This document shows positions 1-7,370 of a stretch of DNA of 12,018 bases, piece by piece; position 1 is the first letter of the stretch; each line of letters opens with the position of its first letter. The notes under the pieces are model-generated. The model saw only the letters and a list, made by a program, of their open reading frames with translations, made no database searches and had not been told where the DNA came from. Source of the DNA: an uncultured Gammaproteobacteria bacterium (GTDB lineage Bacteria > Pseudomonadota > Gammaproteobacteria > SZUA-140). The stretch lies in assembly GCA_945788675.1 (NCBI GenBank), contig CALZMY010000238.1, positions 1-12,018 of the forward strand, written 5' to 3'. A program made the translations under genes and the position numbers.

Positions 1-632
1 CCTGTGGGCATAAAGCGCTGCCACGCAGTCTCCTGATGTGGCAGCTCGGTGCGTACTGTCGTGACAACGCCGCGCTGATGGTAGGGCCAGCCACTGGTTT
101 CTATGCTGGCGTGTTGACGCACACGTGAGTTGGCTCCATCGGCGCCGACGATAAGGCGTGTGGTGATCGTGCCACATTCTTTTAATTGCAGTTGAGCCAG
201 CTCGCCATTGGTATCCTGATCTTCAAGGATCTCGGGACAGAATAGTTCGATGTTATCGAAGTCAGCGATGCGTTGGGTCATTGCCGCCTGAATGACGCGG
301 TTCTCGATGATGTGGCCCAGTTTATCCTGTCCAATGTCGGCGCTATCGAAGTGAACGGCACCATTCCCTTCGGCGTCCCATACCTGCATCTCTCGGAATG
401 GGCTGGCGCGCATTGCGACAATCGAATCCCACGCGCCAAGGCTGGTGAATATCTGCTGTGATGCGGCGGTGATCGCAGAGACGCGCATGCCAATGCTGTC
501 TTGCGGCCACGCCATCTCGGCGGGACGTGCTTCGACGATGGCGACTTTCAGATCGCTACCGCCCAGTGCGCAGGCGAGTGTGGTGCCGACCATGCCGCCA
601 CCGATAATCACTACATCATAATCAGCGTTCAT
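1..632 (-). CDS. ubiI: UbiI-type 2-octaprenylphenol hydroxylase (FAD), C-terminus cut by window edge
   Basis: This is a flavin-dependent aromatic hydroxylase of the UbiH/COQ6 family. UbiI adds the C5 hydroxyl to the polyprenylphenol ring in aerobic ubiquinone synthesis. About 210 residues are visible. The N-terminus reads MNADYDVVIIGGGMVG, with the Rossmann dinucleotide motif GGGMVG. It continues with RVSAITAASQQIF, the ENRVIQ segment, and the DG motif GADGANSRVR near residue 163. The RVSA..AAS form separates UbiI from UbiH, which has DDRSIAL. Two ATG codons are adjacent (635-633 and 632-630). The AAGGA that overlaps the ubiH stop codon lies 6 nt before the second and only 3 nt before the first, so 632 is preferred. 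It follows ubiH after 9 bases, as the last visible gene of the operon. The C-terminal substrate and FAD segment (GDAAH.xHP) lies outside the window. The UbiI identity, rather than another family hydroxylase such as UbiF or UbiL, rests on motifs and context. Confidence 0.9.
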   Translation of the reverse strand, partial: MNADYDVVIIGGGMVGTTLACALGGSDLKVAIVEARPAEMAWPQDSIGMRVSAITAASQQIFTSLGAWDSIVAMRASPFREMQVWDAEGNGAVHFDSADIGQDKLGHIIENRVIQAAMTQRIADFDNIELFCPEILEDQDTNGELAQLQLKECGTITTRLIVGADGANSRVRQHASIETSGWPYHQRGVVTTVRTELPHQETAWQRFMPT

Positions 633-641
633 CATAAATCC

Positions 642-1865
642 TTAGAGCGGTATGCCACGTGCGAGTTTCGGAAGTTTACCGGCCAGCCCCATGGTCTGAC
701 GCATCAAGGCGCGTTTAAGTGGTGGAATCATATCCATCGCCAGCAGTCCGCTGTTACGCCCGATGACCAGTGGTGTGATCTGGTTGGAGAAGATACGTAC
801 CAGGCCATCGGTGAGACCGATGACGCAATCCTGGTCGTGTTTACGCCATTGGTCATATTGGTTTAGCACCGACAGCGCACCTATATCGGTTTCTTTTGCT
901 TCTACGATCACTTGTGCAAGTGCAGCAACATCACGAATACCGAGATTAAAGCCCTGGCCGGCAATGGGGTGCAGCACATGTGCGGCATTACCAATCAATG
1001 CCAGTCGTGGACGAATATGTTCGTCGCTACGCAGTAGTGACAAGGGGTAGGTGTGACGTTGGCCAACCTTCTGCAATCGCCCGAGGCGCATGCCGAAGCG
1101 TTCCTGTAGGTGCGCTAAAAAGGTTGCATCGTCCCAGGCTGTGATTTCATCGGCCTTGAGACGGTCGACTGTCCAGACGAGTGAGCAGCGTCCCCCGGAC
1201 ATGGGTAACAGGGCGAGCGGACCGCTTTCGGTGAAGCGTTCGTAAGCGATGTTTTGGTGGTCACATCCCGGAGTGACATTGGCGATGACCGCATTTTGCA
1301 GGTAGTCGTCTGTGGTGTGACTAATGCCTGCTAGCTGACGTACTGCGGAACGACCGCCATCAGCGCCGACGATCAGTTTTGTGGTTAAGGTCTGTACCTG
1401 ACCATCTCGTTCGATCACCACTTCGGCATCGTCGGCATTGATGGCGAAGTTTTTCAACTGTGCTGGGCAGATCAGCTCAATATTGGGAAGCGACGCCAGC
1501 TGTTTCGCAAAGAGCTGGCCGAGATCGCGGTTTTCAACCACATAGCCGAGCGCAGGATAGCCTTCGTGGGCGGCATCCATGCGTGTTGTGCCGAAGTGGC
1601 CGCGGTCTGAGACGTGAATCTTCTTGATCGGTGTGACGATGCTTGCAACTTGTCGCCACAGCCCCATTCCTTCAAATATTTTACGCGCGCCATAGGCGAG
1701 AGCGATGCTGCGGTCGTCATAACTGGGTTGCGATGCTGAGCGGAACGGTACTGCCTCGATAACAGCGACGCGTAACGCTTGATTGCCGAGCGCACAGGCG
1801 AGACTGGCGCCGACCATGCCGCCGCCGATGATTAACAGGTCAAAATGTTGTGCTGTTTGCTGCAT
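642..1865 (-). CDS. ubiH: UbiH, 2-octaprenyl-6-methoxyphenol hydroxylase
   Basis: This 407-residue FAD-dependent monooxygenase hydroxylates C1 of the ring in ubiquinone synthesis, at the inner-membrane Ubi complex. Visible motifs are the Rossmann GGGMVG at residues 14-19, YDDRSIAL at 49-56 (the UbiH signature), ENRDLG near 111, the DG motif GADGGRS at 167-173, and the FAD/ribityl motif GNAAHVLHPIAGQG at 292-305 followed by FNLGIRD. Length is full for the family. The ATG at 1865 is 8 bases after the pepP stop. No strong Shine-Dalgarno sequence precedes it, so translation may depend on coupling to pepP. It is a diverged paralogue of the adjacent ubiI; the shared GGGMVG and GADG motifs point to an old tandem duplication. 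Nothing suggests damage. Confidence 0.95.
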   Translation of the reverse strand: MQQTAQHFDLLIIGGGMVGASLACALGNQALRVAVIEAVPFRSASQPSYDDRSIALAYGARKIFEGMGLWRQVASIVTPIKKIHVSDRGHFGTTRMDAAHEGYPALGYVVENRDLGQLFAKQLASLPNIELICPAQLKNFAINADDAEVVIERDGQVQTLTTKLIVGADGGRSAVRQLAGISHTTDDYLQNAVIANVTPGCDHQNIAYERFTESGPLALLPMSGGRCSLVWTVDRLKADEITAWDDATFLAHLQERFGMRLGRLQKVGQRHTYPLSLLRSDEHIRPRLALIGNAAHVLHPIAGQGFNLGIRDVAALAQVIVEAKETDIGALSVLNQYDQWRKHDQDCVIGLTDGLVRIFSNQITPLVIGRNSGLLAMDMIPPLKRALMRQTMGLAGKLPKLARGIPL

Positions 1866-1873
1866 ATTGCTGA

Positions 1874-3187
1874 TTAATTTGTTGTCGCCATCAGTGCTTC
1901 GATTTCATCCACCGTCTTGGGGACGCCTTCGCTTAATATCTCACAGCCGTCCTTTGTTACCAAAATATCGTCTTCGATGCGTATCCCGATGCCCCACCAT
2001 TTTTTGGCAATCCCTTTGCTACCGGGTGGAATATAGATGCCAGGTTCGACCGTCAATACCATGCCGGGTTCAAGCAGGCGCCACACGCCATCGATTTTAT
2101 ATTCGCCGACGTCATGTACGTCCATGCCGAGCCAGTGACCGGTGCGGTGAACGAAGAAGCGGCGATATGCTTCGTCTTTTATTAATGTGCGCAGGTTGCC
2201 TTTGATCAAGCCTGATTTTTGCAGTCCTTTGGTGATTGCGCGCACGGCGGCGTAGTGAGGGTCGTTCCAGTGGTTGCCGGGACGAACGGCCTCGATGGCA
2301 GCTTCCTGCGCCGCCAGCACGATCTCATAAATCGCCTTCTGGGGTTCTGAAAATGTCCCGCCAACAGGAAAAGTTCTTGTAATATCAGAGGCATAGCACT
2401 GTTTTTCGGCGCCAGCGTCAATCAGCACCAGGTCGCCATCCTGTAGCTCCGCACTATTCCTTATATAATGGAGCACACAGGCGTTGGCACCGCCGCCAAC
2501 AATCGACTGATAGGCCTGTTCACGACAGCCATGCTGTGCAAATTCGTGCAGTAATTCTGCTTCCAGTTGGTATTCCATCATGCCGGGGCGGCACACCTGC
2601 ATCGCGCGGCAGTGGGCCTTGGCTGAGATCTTTGCCGCATCGCGCATTATTTTGATCTCACTACGGCTTTTGAACAGACGCATCTCATGCAGCAGATGGT
2701 CGAGTGCGACAAATTCATTGGGGGCGTGCACGCCGACACGTGATTTTCCACGCACCTGATTTAACCACTCCATCATCTTGTGGTCGAATTCCGCACTGAA
2801 ACCCATGGTGTAAAAGACCTTTTCACGATCCTCCAGCAGGCCGGGCAATATCTCGTCGAGGTCGTCTATTGGGAAGGCGTCATCGGCACCATATTCCTCA
2901 CATGCCCCTTCTTGCCCGGCGCGTGGCCCATTCCACATCTCCATCTTGGGGTCACGTTCCTGACAGAAGAGGATGTACTCTCCCTGTGGTCGTCCCGGTA
3001 CCAGCACGATGACAGCATCAGGCTCGGCAAAACCACTGAGGTAGAAGAAGTTGCTATCCGGACGATAGGCGTGCTCTACATCGCGGTTACGTATCAGCAT
3101 CGGTGCTGCCGGCAGGATTGCGATGCTGTCATGGCCCATCATCTGCATCAGACGGCGGCGGCGTTTAGGGTACTCATTTTTATTCAT
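1874..3187 (-). CDS. pepP: Xaa-Pro aminopeptidase (aminopeptidase P)
   Basis: This cytoplasmic dinuclear-metal peptidase removes an N-terminal residue next to proline. It has 437 residues, close to the E. coli enzyme. Residues 1-170 form the creatinase-like N-terminal domain and 171-437 the pita-bread catalytic domain. The metal ligands are all visible: D257 (LIDAGA), D268 (SDITRTFPVGG), H351 (HRTGHWLG), E381 (EPGIY) and E405 (RIEDD). The supporting histidines H240 (VLHY), H347 and H358 are also present. The ATG at 3187 is the first in frame after a stop. A three-codon ORF (ATG ACC GCA TGA) overlaps it by ATGA, with AAAGG just before that mini-ORF; re-initiation from it could drive pepP translation (inference). 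The gene lies 33 bases after ygfB in the conserved ygfB-pepP-ubiH-ubiI operon. Confidence 0.96.
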   Translation of the reverse strand: MNKNEYPKRRRRLMQMMGHDSIAILPAAPMLIRNRDVEHAYRPDSNFFYLSGFAEPDAVIVLVPGRPQGEYILFCQERDPKMEMWNGPRAGQEGACEEYGADDAFPIDDLDEILPGLLEDREKVFYTMGFSAEFDHKMMEWLNQVRGKSRVGVHAPNEFVALDHLLHEMRLFKSRSEIKIMRDAAKISAKAHCRAMQVCRPGMMEYQLEAELLHEFAQHGCREQAYQSIVGGGANACVLHYIRNSAELQDGDLVLIDAGAEKQCYASDITRTFPVGGTFSEPQKAIYEIVLAAQEAAIEAVRPGNHWNDPHYAAVRAITKGLQKSGLIKGNLRTLIKDEAYRRFFVHRTGHWLGMDVHDVGEYKIDGVWRLLEPGMVLTVEPGIYIPPGSKGIAKKWWGIGIRIEDDILVTKDGCEILSEGVPKTVDEIEALMATTN

Positions 3188-3220
3188 GCGGTCATGAGCC
3201 TTTCAGGTTTTATCATGGCT

Positions 3221-3832
3221 TTAATGCAACACTTTGTCATCGGGCGGCGCATCGTCTGTTGAATGTAGCTCTTCGAAGATCAGTTGTACGCCAACGCGTA
3301 TATATTCGACAATTTCTACATAGGCAAATTCATCCTGTTCACTTTCTACTGTGTCGCCATGGCGTGCCTGCGAAAACTCGACCAGGTCCCGGCTGATCTC
3401 ACCCACCTGCTCCGGTAGTGTAGAAAAATCCTTAATACCACCGGCAGCGAGTCCAAACAGAAAAGACTGGCACCATTCGGCCAGTGCTTCGGTACGCTGC
3501 TCCAGAGGCGTATCATCATCGGGGAGTAGCGGATAGAAATCACATTCACCACTGCTAAACTGACGCAGTGTATCGCGATGTAGTTCCTGCAATAGCTTGC
3601 CATCTTCACCTGCATCGAGGCTGTGCAGGCGTGTTCCGCCTGCGACAATGAGATCCTGCGGGTCATCGGAGGTCAATTGTTCCAGATTATCTTCATCCAT
3701 CAATGCAAGCCACGCTTCACACTCAACATAACCTCGCGCACAGATCAAGCCGCATAACAGGCCATGCCCAGCGGTGGCGCTGACCATCAGTCCCAGGTGT
3801 GACAATGCGTCTTCAATTCTAGCTGTATCCAT
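3221..3832 (-). CDS. ygfB: YgfB, UPF0149 family protein
   Basis: This 203-residue cytoplasmic protein belongs to the UPF0149/YecA-related family. The biochemical role is poorly known; in Pseudomonas aeruginosa YgfB is reported to affect beta-lactam resistance through control of ampDh3. Family features visible are HGLLCG at residues 23-28, LLPDDDTPLEQRTEALAEW around 102-120, FLFGLAAGG at about 124-132, and the C-terminal VEIVEYIRVGVQLIFEEL with an acidic tail. The start at 3832 is chosen because GGAG lies about 7 nt upstream (GTGGAGTAAAG) and the family begins here. An open frame extends to 4027, but its extra 65 residues are unlike the family and would cross the opposite-strand control region. 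It is the first gene of the minus-strand operon that continues to pepP, ubiH and ubiI. Confidence 0.93.
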   Translation of the reverse strand: MDTARIEDALSHLGLMVSATAGHGLLCGLICARGYVECEAWLALMDEDNLEQLTSDDPQDLIVAGGTRLHSLDAGEDGKLLQELHRDTLRQFSSGECDFYPLLPDDDTPLEQRTEALAEWCQSFLFGLAAGGIKDFSTLPEQVGEISRDLVEFSQARHGDTVESEQDEFAYVEIVEYIRVGVQLIFEELHSTDDAPPDDKVLH

Positions 3833-3858
3833 CTTTACTCCACGTTGACGCCATATAT

Positions 3859-3912
3859 ATTTACTGTTAGTGCAGCACATAGCGCTAACAAAGTAATCTA
3901 CATTTACTGTTA
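3859..3912. promoter_or_regulatory. Divergent control region with 11-bp direct repeat and inverted repeat
   Basis: The space between ygfB (minus) and the zapB-like gene (plus) contains ATTTACTGTTA twice, at 3859-3869 and 3902-3912, with starts 43 bp apart, about four helical turns. Overlapping the left copy is the inverted pair TGTTAG (3865-3870) and CTAACA (3885-3890). A TATATAT stretch on the minus strand at 3853-3860 could serve as the ygfB -10 element. The repeats are seen directly. That they bind a regulator controlling both transcription units is inference; no regulator is known to me for this motif. Confidence 0.4.
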
Positions 3913-4041
3913 ACAAAACAAGGGGATAGTGATATGGCCTCAAAGCCCCCTGGTAATTATAGATGGATGCTACCATCTCTGTGGCGGATTCCACAGCGTT
4001 CAGACATTGACCCGGTGGTGGTGGCACTTTATATTTACGTT

Positions 4042-4275
4042 ATGACTACTGATAAAGCACTTGCTTACGAAGAGCAAAAGATCAAAAAACTGGAATTTTC
4101 TGTGGACGAACTCGCGCGTATTTGCGAGCGCCTGCAACAGGAAAATGTTCAATTACGGAATGAGCGCGCACAATTACTTGCAGAGCAAAGCCAGCTGGCA
4201 GAAAAGAATTATCTTGCGCGAGATAAAATGGAAAAGATGGTTACCCGCCTGAAACATATGGAGTCTGAGTTGTGA
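4042..4275 (+). CDS. Small coiled-coil protein of the ZapB-like TIGR02449 type
   Basis: This gene gives 77 residues from the ATG at 4042, beginning MTTDKALAYEEQKIKKLE and ending KMVTRLKHMESEL. Residues from about 12 to 75 form a near-continuous heptad pattern rich in E, Q, K, R and L (LERxQQENxQLRNERAQLL-like), i.e. a two-stranded coiled coil with no enzyme motif. The small coiled-coil proteins found just before zapA in pseudomonads are annotated as TIGR02449 and are ZapB-like in size and character. The inferred role is bridging or stabilising the Z-ring together with ZapA. Its TGA overlaps the GTG of zapA (GTGA), so the two are translationally coupled. The start is uncertain. An in-frame ATG at 3934 has an ideal AAGGGG 8 nt upstream and would add 36 residues (MASKPPGNYRWML...). 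The 4042 ATG has no clear ribosome binding site but matches the expected family start. Confidence 0.75.
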   Translation: MTTDKALAYEEQKIKKLEFSVDELARICERLQQENVQLRNERAQLLAEQSQLAEKNYLARDKMEKMVTRLKHMESEL

Positions 4276-4586
4276 GCGGTGAAAGTGTGCCGATTACGAT
4301 AAAAGTGCTGGATAAGGAATTTCGCATCGCGTGTCCGGAATCTGAGCAGGCTTCGCTACTGGAGTCGGCTAATTATCTGAGTGAAAAGATGCGTGAAGTG
4401 CGTGATACCGGCAAGGTGATTGGAATGGACCGTATCGCGGTAATGACCGCCCTTAATCTGGCCCACGAATTGCTTCAGAGTAAGTCAGAGCAGGCGGATT
4501 TCAGCCGTACCTTTGGTCAACGTCTTGAGTTGCTGCAAGATAAAGTTGACACCGCGCTCAACAATAGCAAGCAAATGGAGTTATAA
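4272..4586 (+). CDS. zapA: Cell division protein ZapA
   Basis: This 104-residue protein promotes FtsZ bundling at midcell. The N-terminal globular part contains ITIKVLDKEFRIACPESEQ (residues 8-26), matching the ZapA pattern of a short beta strand followed by the C-P-x-x-E motif. Next comes the conserved helix DRIAVMTALNLAHELL at 53-68, and a C-terminal coiled coil (about 70-98) that makes the tetramer. The start is GTG at 4272, preceded by GGAG about 9 nt away, and overlaps the upstream stop codon by four bases. The stop TAA at 4584-4586 lies inside a TATAAT box that probably serves the 6S RNA gene, so the end of this gene doubles as promoter. Confidence 0.93.
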   Translation: MSGESVPITIKVLDKEFRIACPESEQASLLESANYLSEKMREVRDTGKVIGMDRIAVMTALNLAHELLQSKSEQADFSRTFGQRLELLQDKVDTALNNSKQMEL

Positions 4587-4587
4587 T
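4582..4587 (+). promoter_or_regulatory. Candidate -10 box for 6S RNA
   Basis: TATAAT, a perfect sigma-70 -10 consensus, overlaps the zapA stop codon. No good -35 is seen at the usual spacing; a TTGACA at 4546-4551 is 30 bp away, too far. Initiation is expected near 4594, giving a roughly 20-nt leader before the 6S terminal stem. That leader contains an imperfect hairpin (TTCGG...CCGAA, 4593-4614). E. coli ssrS also makes precursors with 5' leaders that are trimmed. Confidence 0.5.
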
Positions 4588-4613
4588 ATCCATTCGGTCG
4601 TTAAGACCACCGA

Positions 4614-4806
4614 ATTGGGTACTCCCTGTGGCGTACGCTTCTGAACCGGGTATTCTCTTGAGCCTAATTATATACCCCGGGAGCATACTGTGGATGTTAT
4701 TGTGCAGGCCTGCATTAGCGGGAAGCCTACGATGTCTCAACCGCTCCCACCTGAACCTTTGGTTCAAGGGCAAAAGTTCACCGCGGCGCTTATGGGGATT
4801 ACCCTC
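4614..4806 (+). ncRNA. ssrS: 6S RNA
   Basis: 6S RNA is a roughly 190-nt rod that mimics an open promoter, binds the housekeeping RNA polymerase holoenzyme and is released by pRNA synthesis. The terminal stem is visible: GGGTACTCCCTGTGG (4617-4631) pairs with TTATGGGGATTACCC (4790-4804) over 15 positions with one mismatch and several G-U pairs. The conserved hairpin of the 3' side of the central bubble is TGAACC-TTT-GGTTCA followed by AGGG (4752-4769), close to the E. coli form TTGAACCAAGGGTTCAAGGG. An apical helix can form between CCGGGTA and TACCCCGG (around 4646-4680). Position between zapA and ygfA is the canonical one. Exact ends are estimated to within a few bases. ygfA downstream is probably cotranscribed as a longer precursor. 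Confidence 0.92.
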
Positions 4807-4845
4807 CTATATAGATCATCTCTGTTCTGTGATTGAATAAAAATC

Positions 4846-5442
4846 ATGGCCGATTGCTCTCACATTCGTCAGCAGATGCGTCAGCAGCGCAATGCGCTCT
4901 CACCTCAACAACAGAACGATGCCGCAAATAAAGTCGAGCGGCGGATTGCCGGTGGCCACCTTTTCAGGAACAGTCGACACATCGCCTGCTATATCGCTAA
5001 CGACAGTGAGCTTGACCTTGCACTGCTGATCGAGCGTATCTGGCTGGCAAACAAGGTGTGCTATCTTCCCGTGCTCGATTCGATTCATAAAAATCGACTC
5101 TGGTTTGCGCCCTATCACCCTGAAAGTGAGATGCGCCTCAACCGTTTTGGTATTCCTGAGCCGATGTGTAAAAAGAGTGAACTGGTGCGTGCTCAATCGC
5201 TTGATTTGATTCTGACACCGCTCGTTGCCTTTGATAAAGTGGGTAATCGTCTCGGCATGGGCGGTGGATTTTATGATCGTAGTCTGGCCTTTCTATTGCG
5301 GCGAAGGCATTGGCACAAGCCCCGTTTGTGTGGCGTGGCGTATGATTTTCAGTGTGTTAATCGCCTGCCGCGCCAGGCATGGGATGTTCCACTGCGTGCT
5401 ATCGTGACTGAGCGTACGGTCTATCAAGCAGTGGCTTCTTAA
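4846..5442 (+). CDS. ygfA: 5-formyltetrahydrofolate cyclo-ligase (5,10-methenyl-THF synthetase)
   Basis: This 198-residue cytoplasmic enzyme (also named fau) uses ATP to convert 5-formyl-THF to 5,10-methenyl-THF, returning stored folate to one-carbon metabolism. Family motifs are the N-terminal RQQMRQQR basic helix, NRFGIPEP at residues 99-106, the signature LTPLVAFDKVGNRLGMGGG at about 123-141 followed by FYDR, and the C-terminal RLPRQAWDVPL at 173-183. Length is normal. The ATG at 4846 starts about 40 bases after 6S RNA and has no recognisable Shine-Dalgarno sequence, which suggests low expression or translation from the processed 6S precursor. In E. coli this gene follows ssrS and has been linked to persister formation. 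No terminator with a U-run is seen after it; it faces the DUF4126 gene 35 bases away. Confidence 0.95.
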   Translation: MADCSHIRQQMRQQRNALSPQQQNDAANKVERRIAGGHLFRNSRHIACYIANDSELDLALLIERIWLANKVCYLPVLDSIHKNRLWFAPYHPESEMRLNRFGIPEPMCKKSELVRAQSLDLILTPLVAFDKVGNRLGMGGGFYDRSLAFLLRRRHWHKPRLCGVAYDFQCVNRLPRQAWDVPLRAIVTERTVYQAVAS

Positions 5443-5477
5443 TTAATCAACAATACCCATGTCGCTGTTGTAATCAC

Positions 5478-6077
5478 TTATTCTCTCTTTCTGATTAATT
5501 TTTTCAATCGGGTCACTAATAATTTAACGCCCTGCCAGATACGTGGCAGCAGCCAGGCCATGATCAACAGAACAAGGCACATTGCTACCAGGAACAGTAT
5601 GGGATAGTTAAGCGCGGACCAGACACCGGTTACCACGGCGACATCTTCGGTGACTGAGGCCGTCCAGTTTGTCACGGGTTCCGGCGAGGTATTGATCAAC
5701 ACCCGCCCACCCGCTTTAGTGGCATGAGTGGCAGCAGACAGCGTGCCACCCAGCAACAGCGCGATCACCTCTGCGCTCTGACCAAGTTCACCCACGGCAC
5801 CTGCGGCAAGTATCGCCCCGGCAGGGATACGAATGAAGGTGTGAATAGTATCCCAGCCAGTATCCACGCCCGGCGTCTTGTCCGCAAAGAATTCAACAAA
5901 GTACATGAAACCAGCCGCTGCCATGACGGTGGGGTCACTGCAAACCTGTAGTTCAGGAGGCAGGTCAAGGTTGCCGCTGCTACCCAACCAGCCCAGCACA
6001 AATACGGCGGCATAAAGGTTAATGCCGCTTGCCCACGCCAACCCCATGCTGAGTGCGATGATCTCTACTATTTCCAT
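5478..6077 (-). CDS. DUF4126 integral membrane protein
   Basis: This 199-residue polytopic inner-membrane protein has no assigned function. DUF4126 hallmarks are visible: ASGINLYA at residues 16-23, DKTPGVDTGWD at 66-76, IHTFIRIPAGA at 78-88, and NTSPEPVTNW at 129-138. Hydrophobic segments occur at about 5-32, 50-64, 84-96, 103-118 and 157-179, followed by a very basic tail (TRLKKLIRKRE) that should stay in the cytoplasm. The ATG at 6077 has AGGG 7 nt upstream. The conserved DK.PG.D..WD/HTFIRIP block with charged residues between membrane segments could be a functional or transport core, but this is inference. It stands alone, convergent with ygfA and divergent from the OmpA-type gene. Confidence 0.88.
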   Translation of the reverse strand: MEIVEIIALSMGLAWASGINLYAAVFVLGWLGSSGNLDLPPELQVCSDPTVMAAAGFMYFVEFFADKTPGVDTGWDTIHTFIRIPAGAILAAGAVGELGQSAEVIALLLGGTLSAATHATKAGGRVLINTSPEPVTNWTASVTEDVAVVTGVWSALNYPILFLVAMCLVLLIMAWLLPRIWQGVKLLVTRLKKLIRKRE

Positions 6078-6228
6078 GCTTCAACCCTAGAAAATTTTTC
6101 ACACTAAAAAAATATCCTAGCATTTTGATTATGAATATATGCTGAATCTTGGCTATTACCCTTCTGTATGAATAAGATATATGATGCTCTTCATAATCCC
6201 TATAATATTGTAGTGGAAATATGCGTGC

Positions 6229-6257
6229 TTGACGTTAGCGTGCAATGGCGGTAAATT
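6229..6257 (+). promoter_or_regulatory. Candidate sigma-70 promoter for the OmpA-type gene
   Basis: TTGACG (6229-6234) and TAAATT (6252-6257) are separated by exactly 17 bp. Initiation would fall near 6264, giving a 35-nt leader to the ATG at 6299. This argues against translation from the upstream in-frame ATG at 6245, which would precede the transcript start. A separate TATAAT at 6201-6206 lacks a good -35 and could be a second promoter. Confidence 0.5.
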
Positions 6258-6298
6258 TCGTTCCCCCAGCTATTCAGCCAGCGCACAGGACGGAACTC

Positions 6299-7345
6299 AT
6301 GTTATTCAAGACACTTATTTCATTATTGAGCACTGCCATAACCGCAGTGATTATTTCAACGGCCACCATGTCTACCGCCGCCGCGGGTAATGATATCCCG
6401 GGTTACTGGACAACCGAAGAGGGGAAGATCTGGCGTAATGATTCTGGACAGTGCTGGCGGACACGCTTCTGGCAACCGGAACATGCGATTGCTGAGTGTG
6501 AGGGCGGTCAACCTGCCGCTAGTGCTATGGCAGCCGTTAGTGATGGTGATATGGACGGTGTCGCTGATGCTCAGGACAGCTGCCCGAATAGCAAGTCAGG
6601 AGTGAAGGTCGATGCCCGCGGTTGTGAACTCGATAGTGACAACGATGGTGTCGTCGATAGCCTGGATCGTTGTCCATCGACTCCAGCAGGTGTTGCAGTT
6701 GATGCCAGGGGCTGTAAAAAAGCCGCAGCAGATAAAGATGGTGATGGCGTTGTCGATAGCAAAGACCGCTGCCCAGGAACCCCACAAGGCGCTACTGTTG
6801 ATGCCAGGGGTTGTGAGCTTGATAGCGATAAAGATGGTGTTGTAGACAGCAAAGATCGTTGCCCAGGAACTGCAGCAGGCGTAAAGGTCGGTGCCACAGG
6901 GTGTGAGCTTGATAGTGACAGAGACGGCATCGCAGATAACCGCGATGAATGTCCCGGTACCGGCAGTGGCCAGAAGGTCGATGCTAAGGGTTGCGAAATT
7001 GGTGAAGTGATTGTGCTCAAGGGCGTCACTTTTGCGACAAGCTCAGATCTGCTCAAAGGGGATTCCACTAGTGTACTGGATGAAGTCGCCGAGACCCTGA
7101 AGCGATACCCAGATATGGTGGTTGAAGTTGCCGGCTATACCGATAATCGTGGTTCTGCCAGTCTGAACAAGGCGTTGTCTCAAAAACGTGCAGAGTCTGT
7201 GGCAAGCTACCTTGCATCTAAAGGTGTTTCGTCTGCCAACCTTAAAGCGAAAGGGTATGGTATCGATTCACCCATCGCTGATAATGGCACGGCTGCAGGC
7301 CGAGCTAAAAACCGTCGTGTTGAGTTGCACATTCTTCAACAGTAA
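6299..7345 (+). CDS. Secreted OmpA-type protein with five thrombospondin-3 repeats
   Basis: The 348-residue product is an envelope protein predicted to bind peptidoglycan. The start at 6299 has AGGA 9 nt upstream and gives a classical signal peptide (MLFKTLISLL...STAAAG, cleavage near residue 29 or 30). An in-frame ATG at 6245 would bury it. Residues 31-70 form a small domain with GYW, CWRTRFWQP and AECEGG (C52, C67). Residues 82-234 hold five repeats of the pattern D.D.DGV.D..D.CP.....V...GC, each with a cysteine pair (C95/109, C125/139, C158/172, C188/202, C218/232). The Asp-rich loops are Ca2+-binding in known TSP3 repeats. The OmpA C-terminal domain covers 236-348, with GYTDNRG (D282), R297 and NRRVEL; D282 and R297 align with the diaminopimelate-binding Asp and Arg of Acinetobacter OmpA. 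There is no room for an eight-strand barrel. It is therefore probably periplasmic or surface-attached, unlike true OmpA/OprF. A strong terminator follows. Confidence 0.92.
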   Translation: MLFKTLISLLSTAITAVIISTATMSTAAAGNDIPGYWTTEEGKIWRNDSGQCWRTRFWQPEHAIAECEGGQPAASAMAAVSDGDMDGVADAQDSCPNSKSGVKVDARGCELDSDNDGVVDSLDRCPSTPAGVAVDARGCKKAAADKDGDGVVDSKDRCPGTPQGATVDARGCELDSDKDGVVDSKDRCPGTAAGVKVGATGCELDSDRDGIADNRDECPGTGSGQKVDAKGCEIGEVIVLKGVTFATSSDLLKGDSTSVLDEVAETLKRYPDMVVEVAGYTDNRGSASLNKALSQKRAESVASYLASKGVSSANLKAKGYGIDSPIADNGTAAGRAKNRRVELHILQQ

Positions 7346-7370
7346 CGGTTCGTTGTAAATTTGCTTTACC

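Noticed and set aside
501..866. Plus-strand frame opposite the ubiI/ubiH junction
   Set aside because: It crosses two well-supported genes on the other strand, has no ribosome site, and shows no domain.
6571..7068. Long minus-strand frame rich in Ser, Leu and Pro opposite the OmpA-type gene
   Set aside because: It is a shadow of the TSP3 repeats; the repeat structure of the true gene keeps the complementary frame open.
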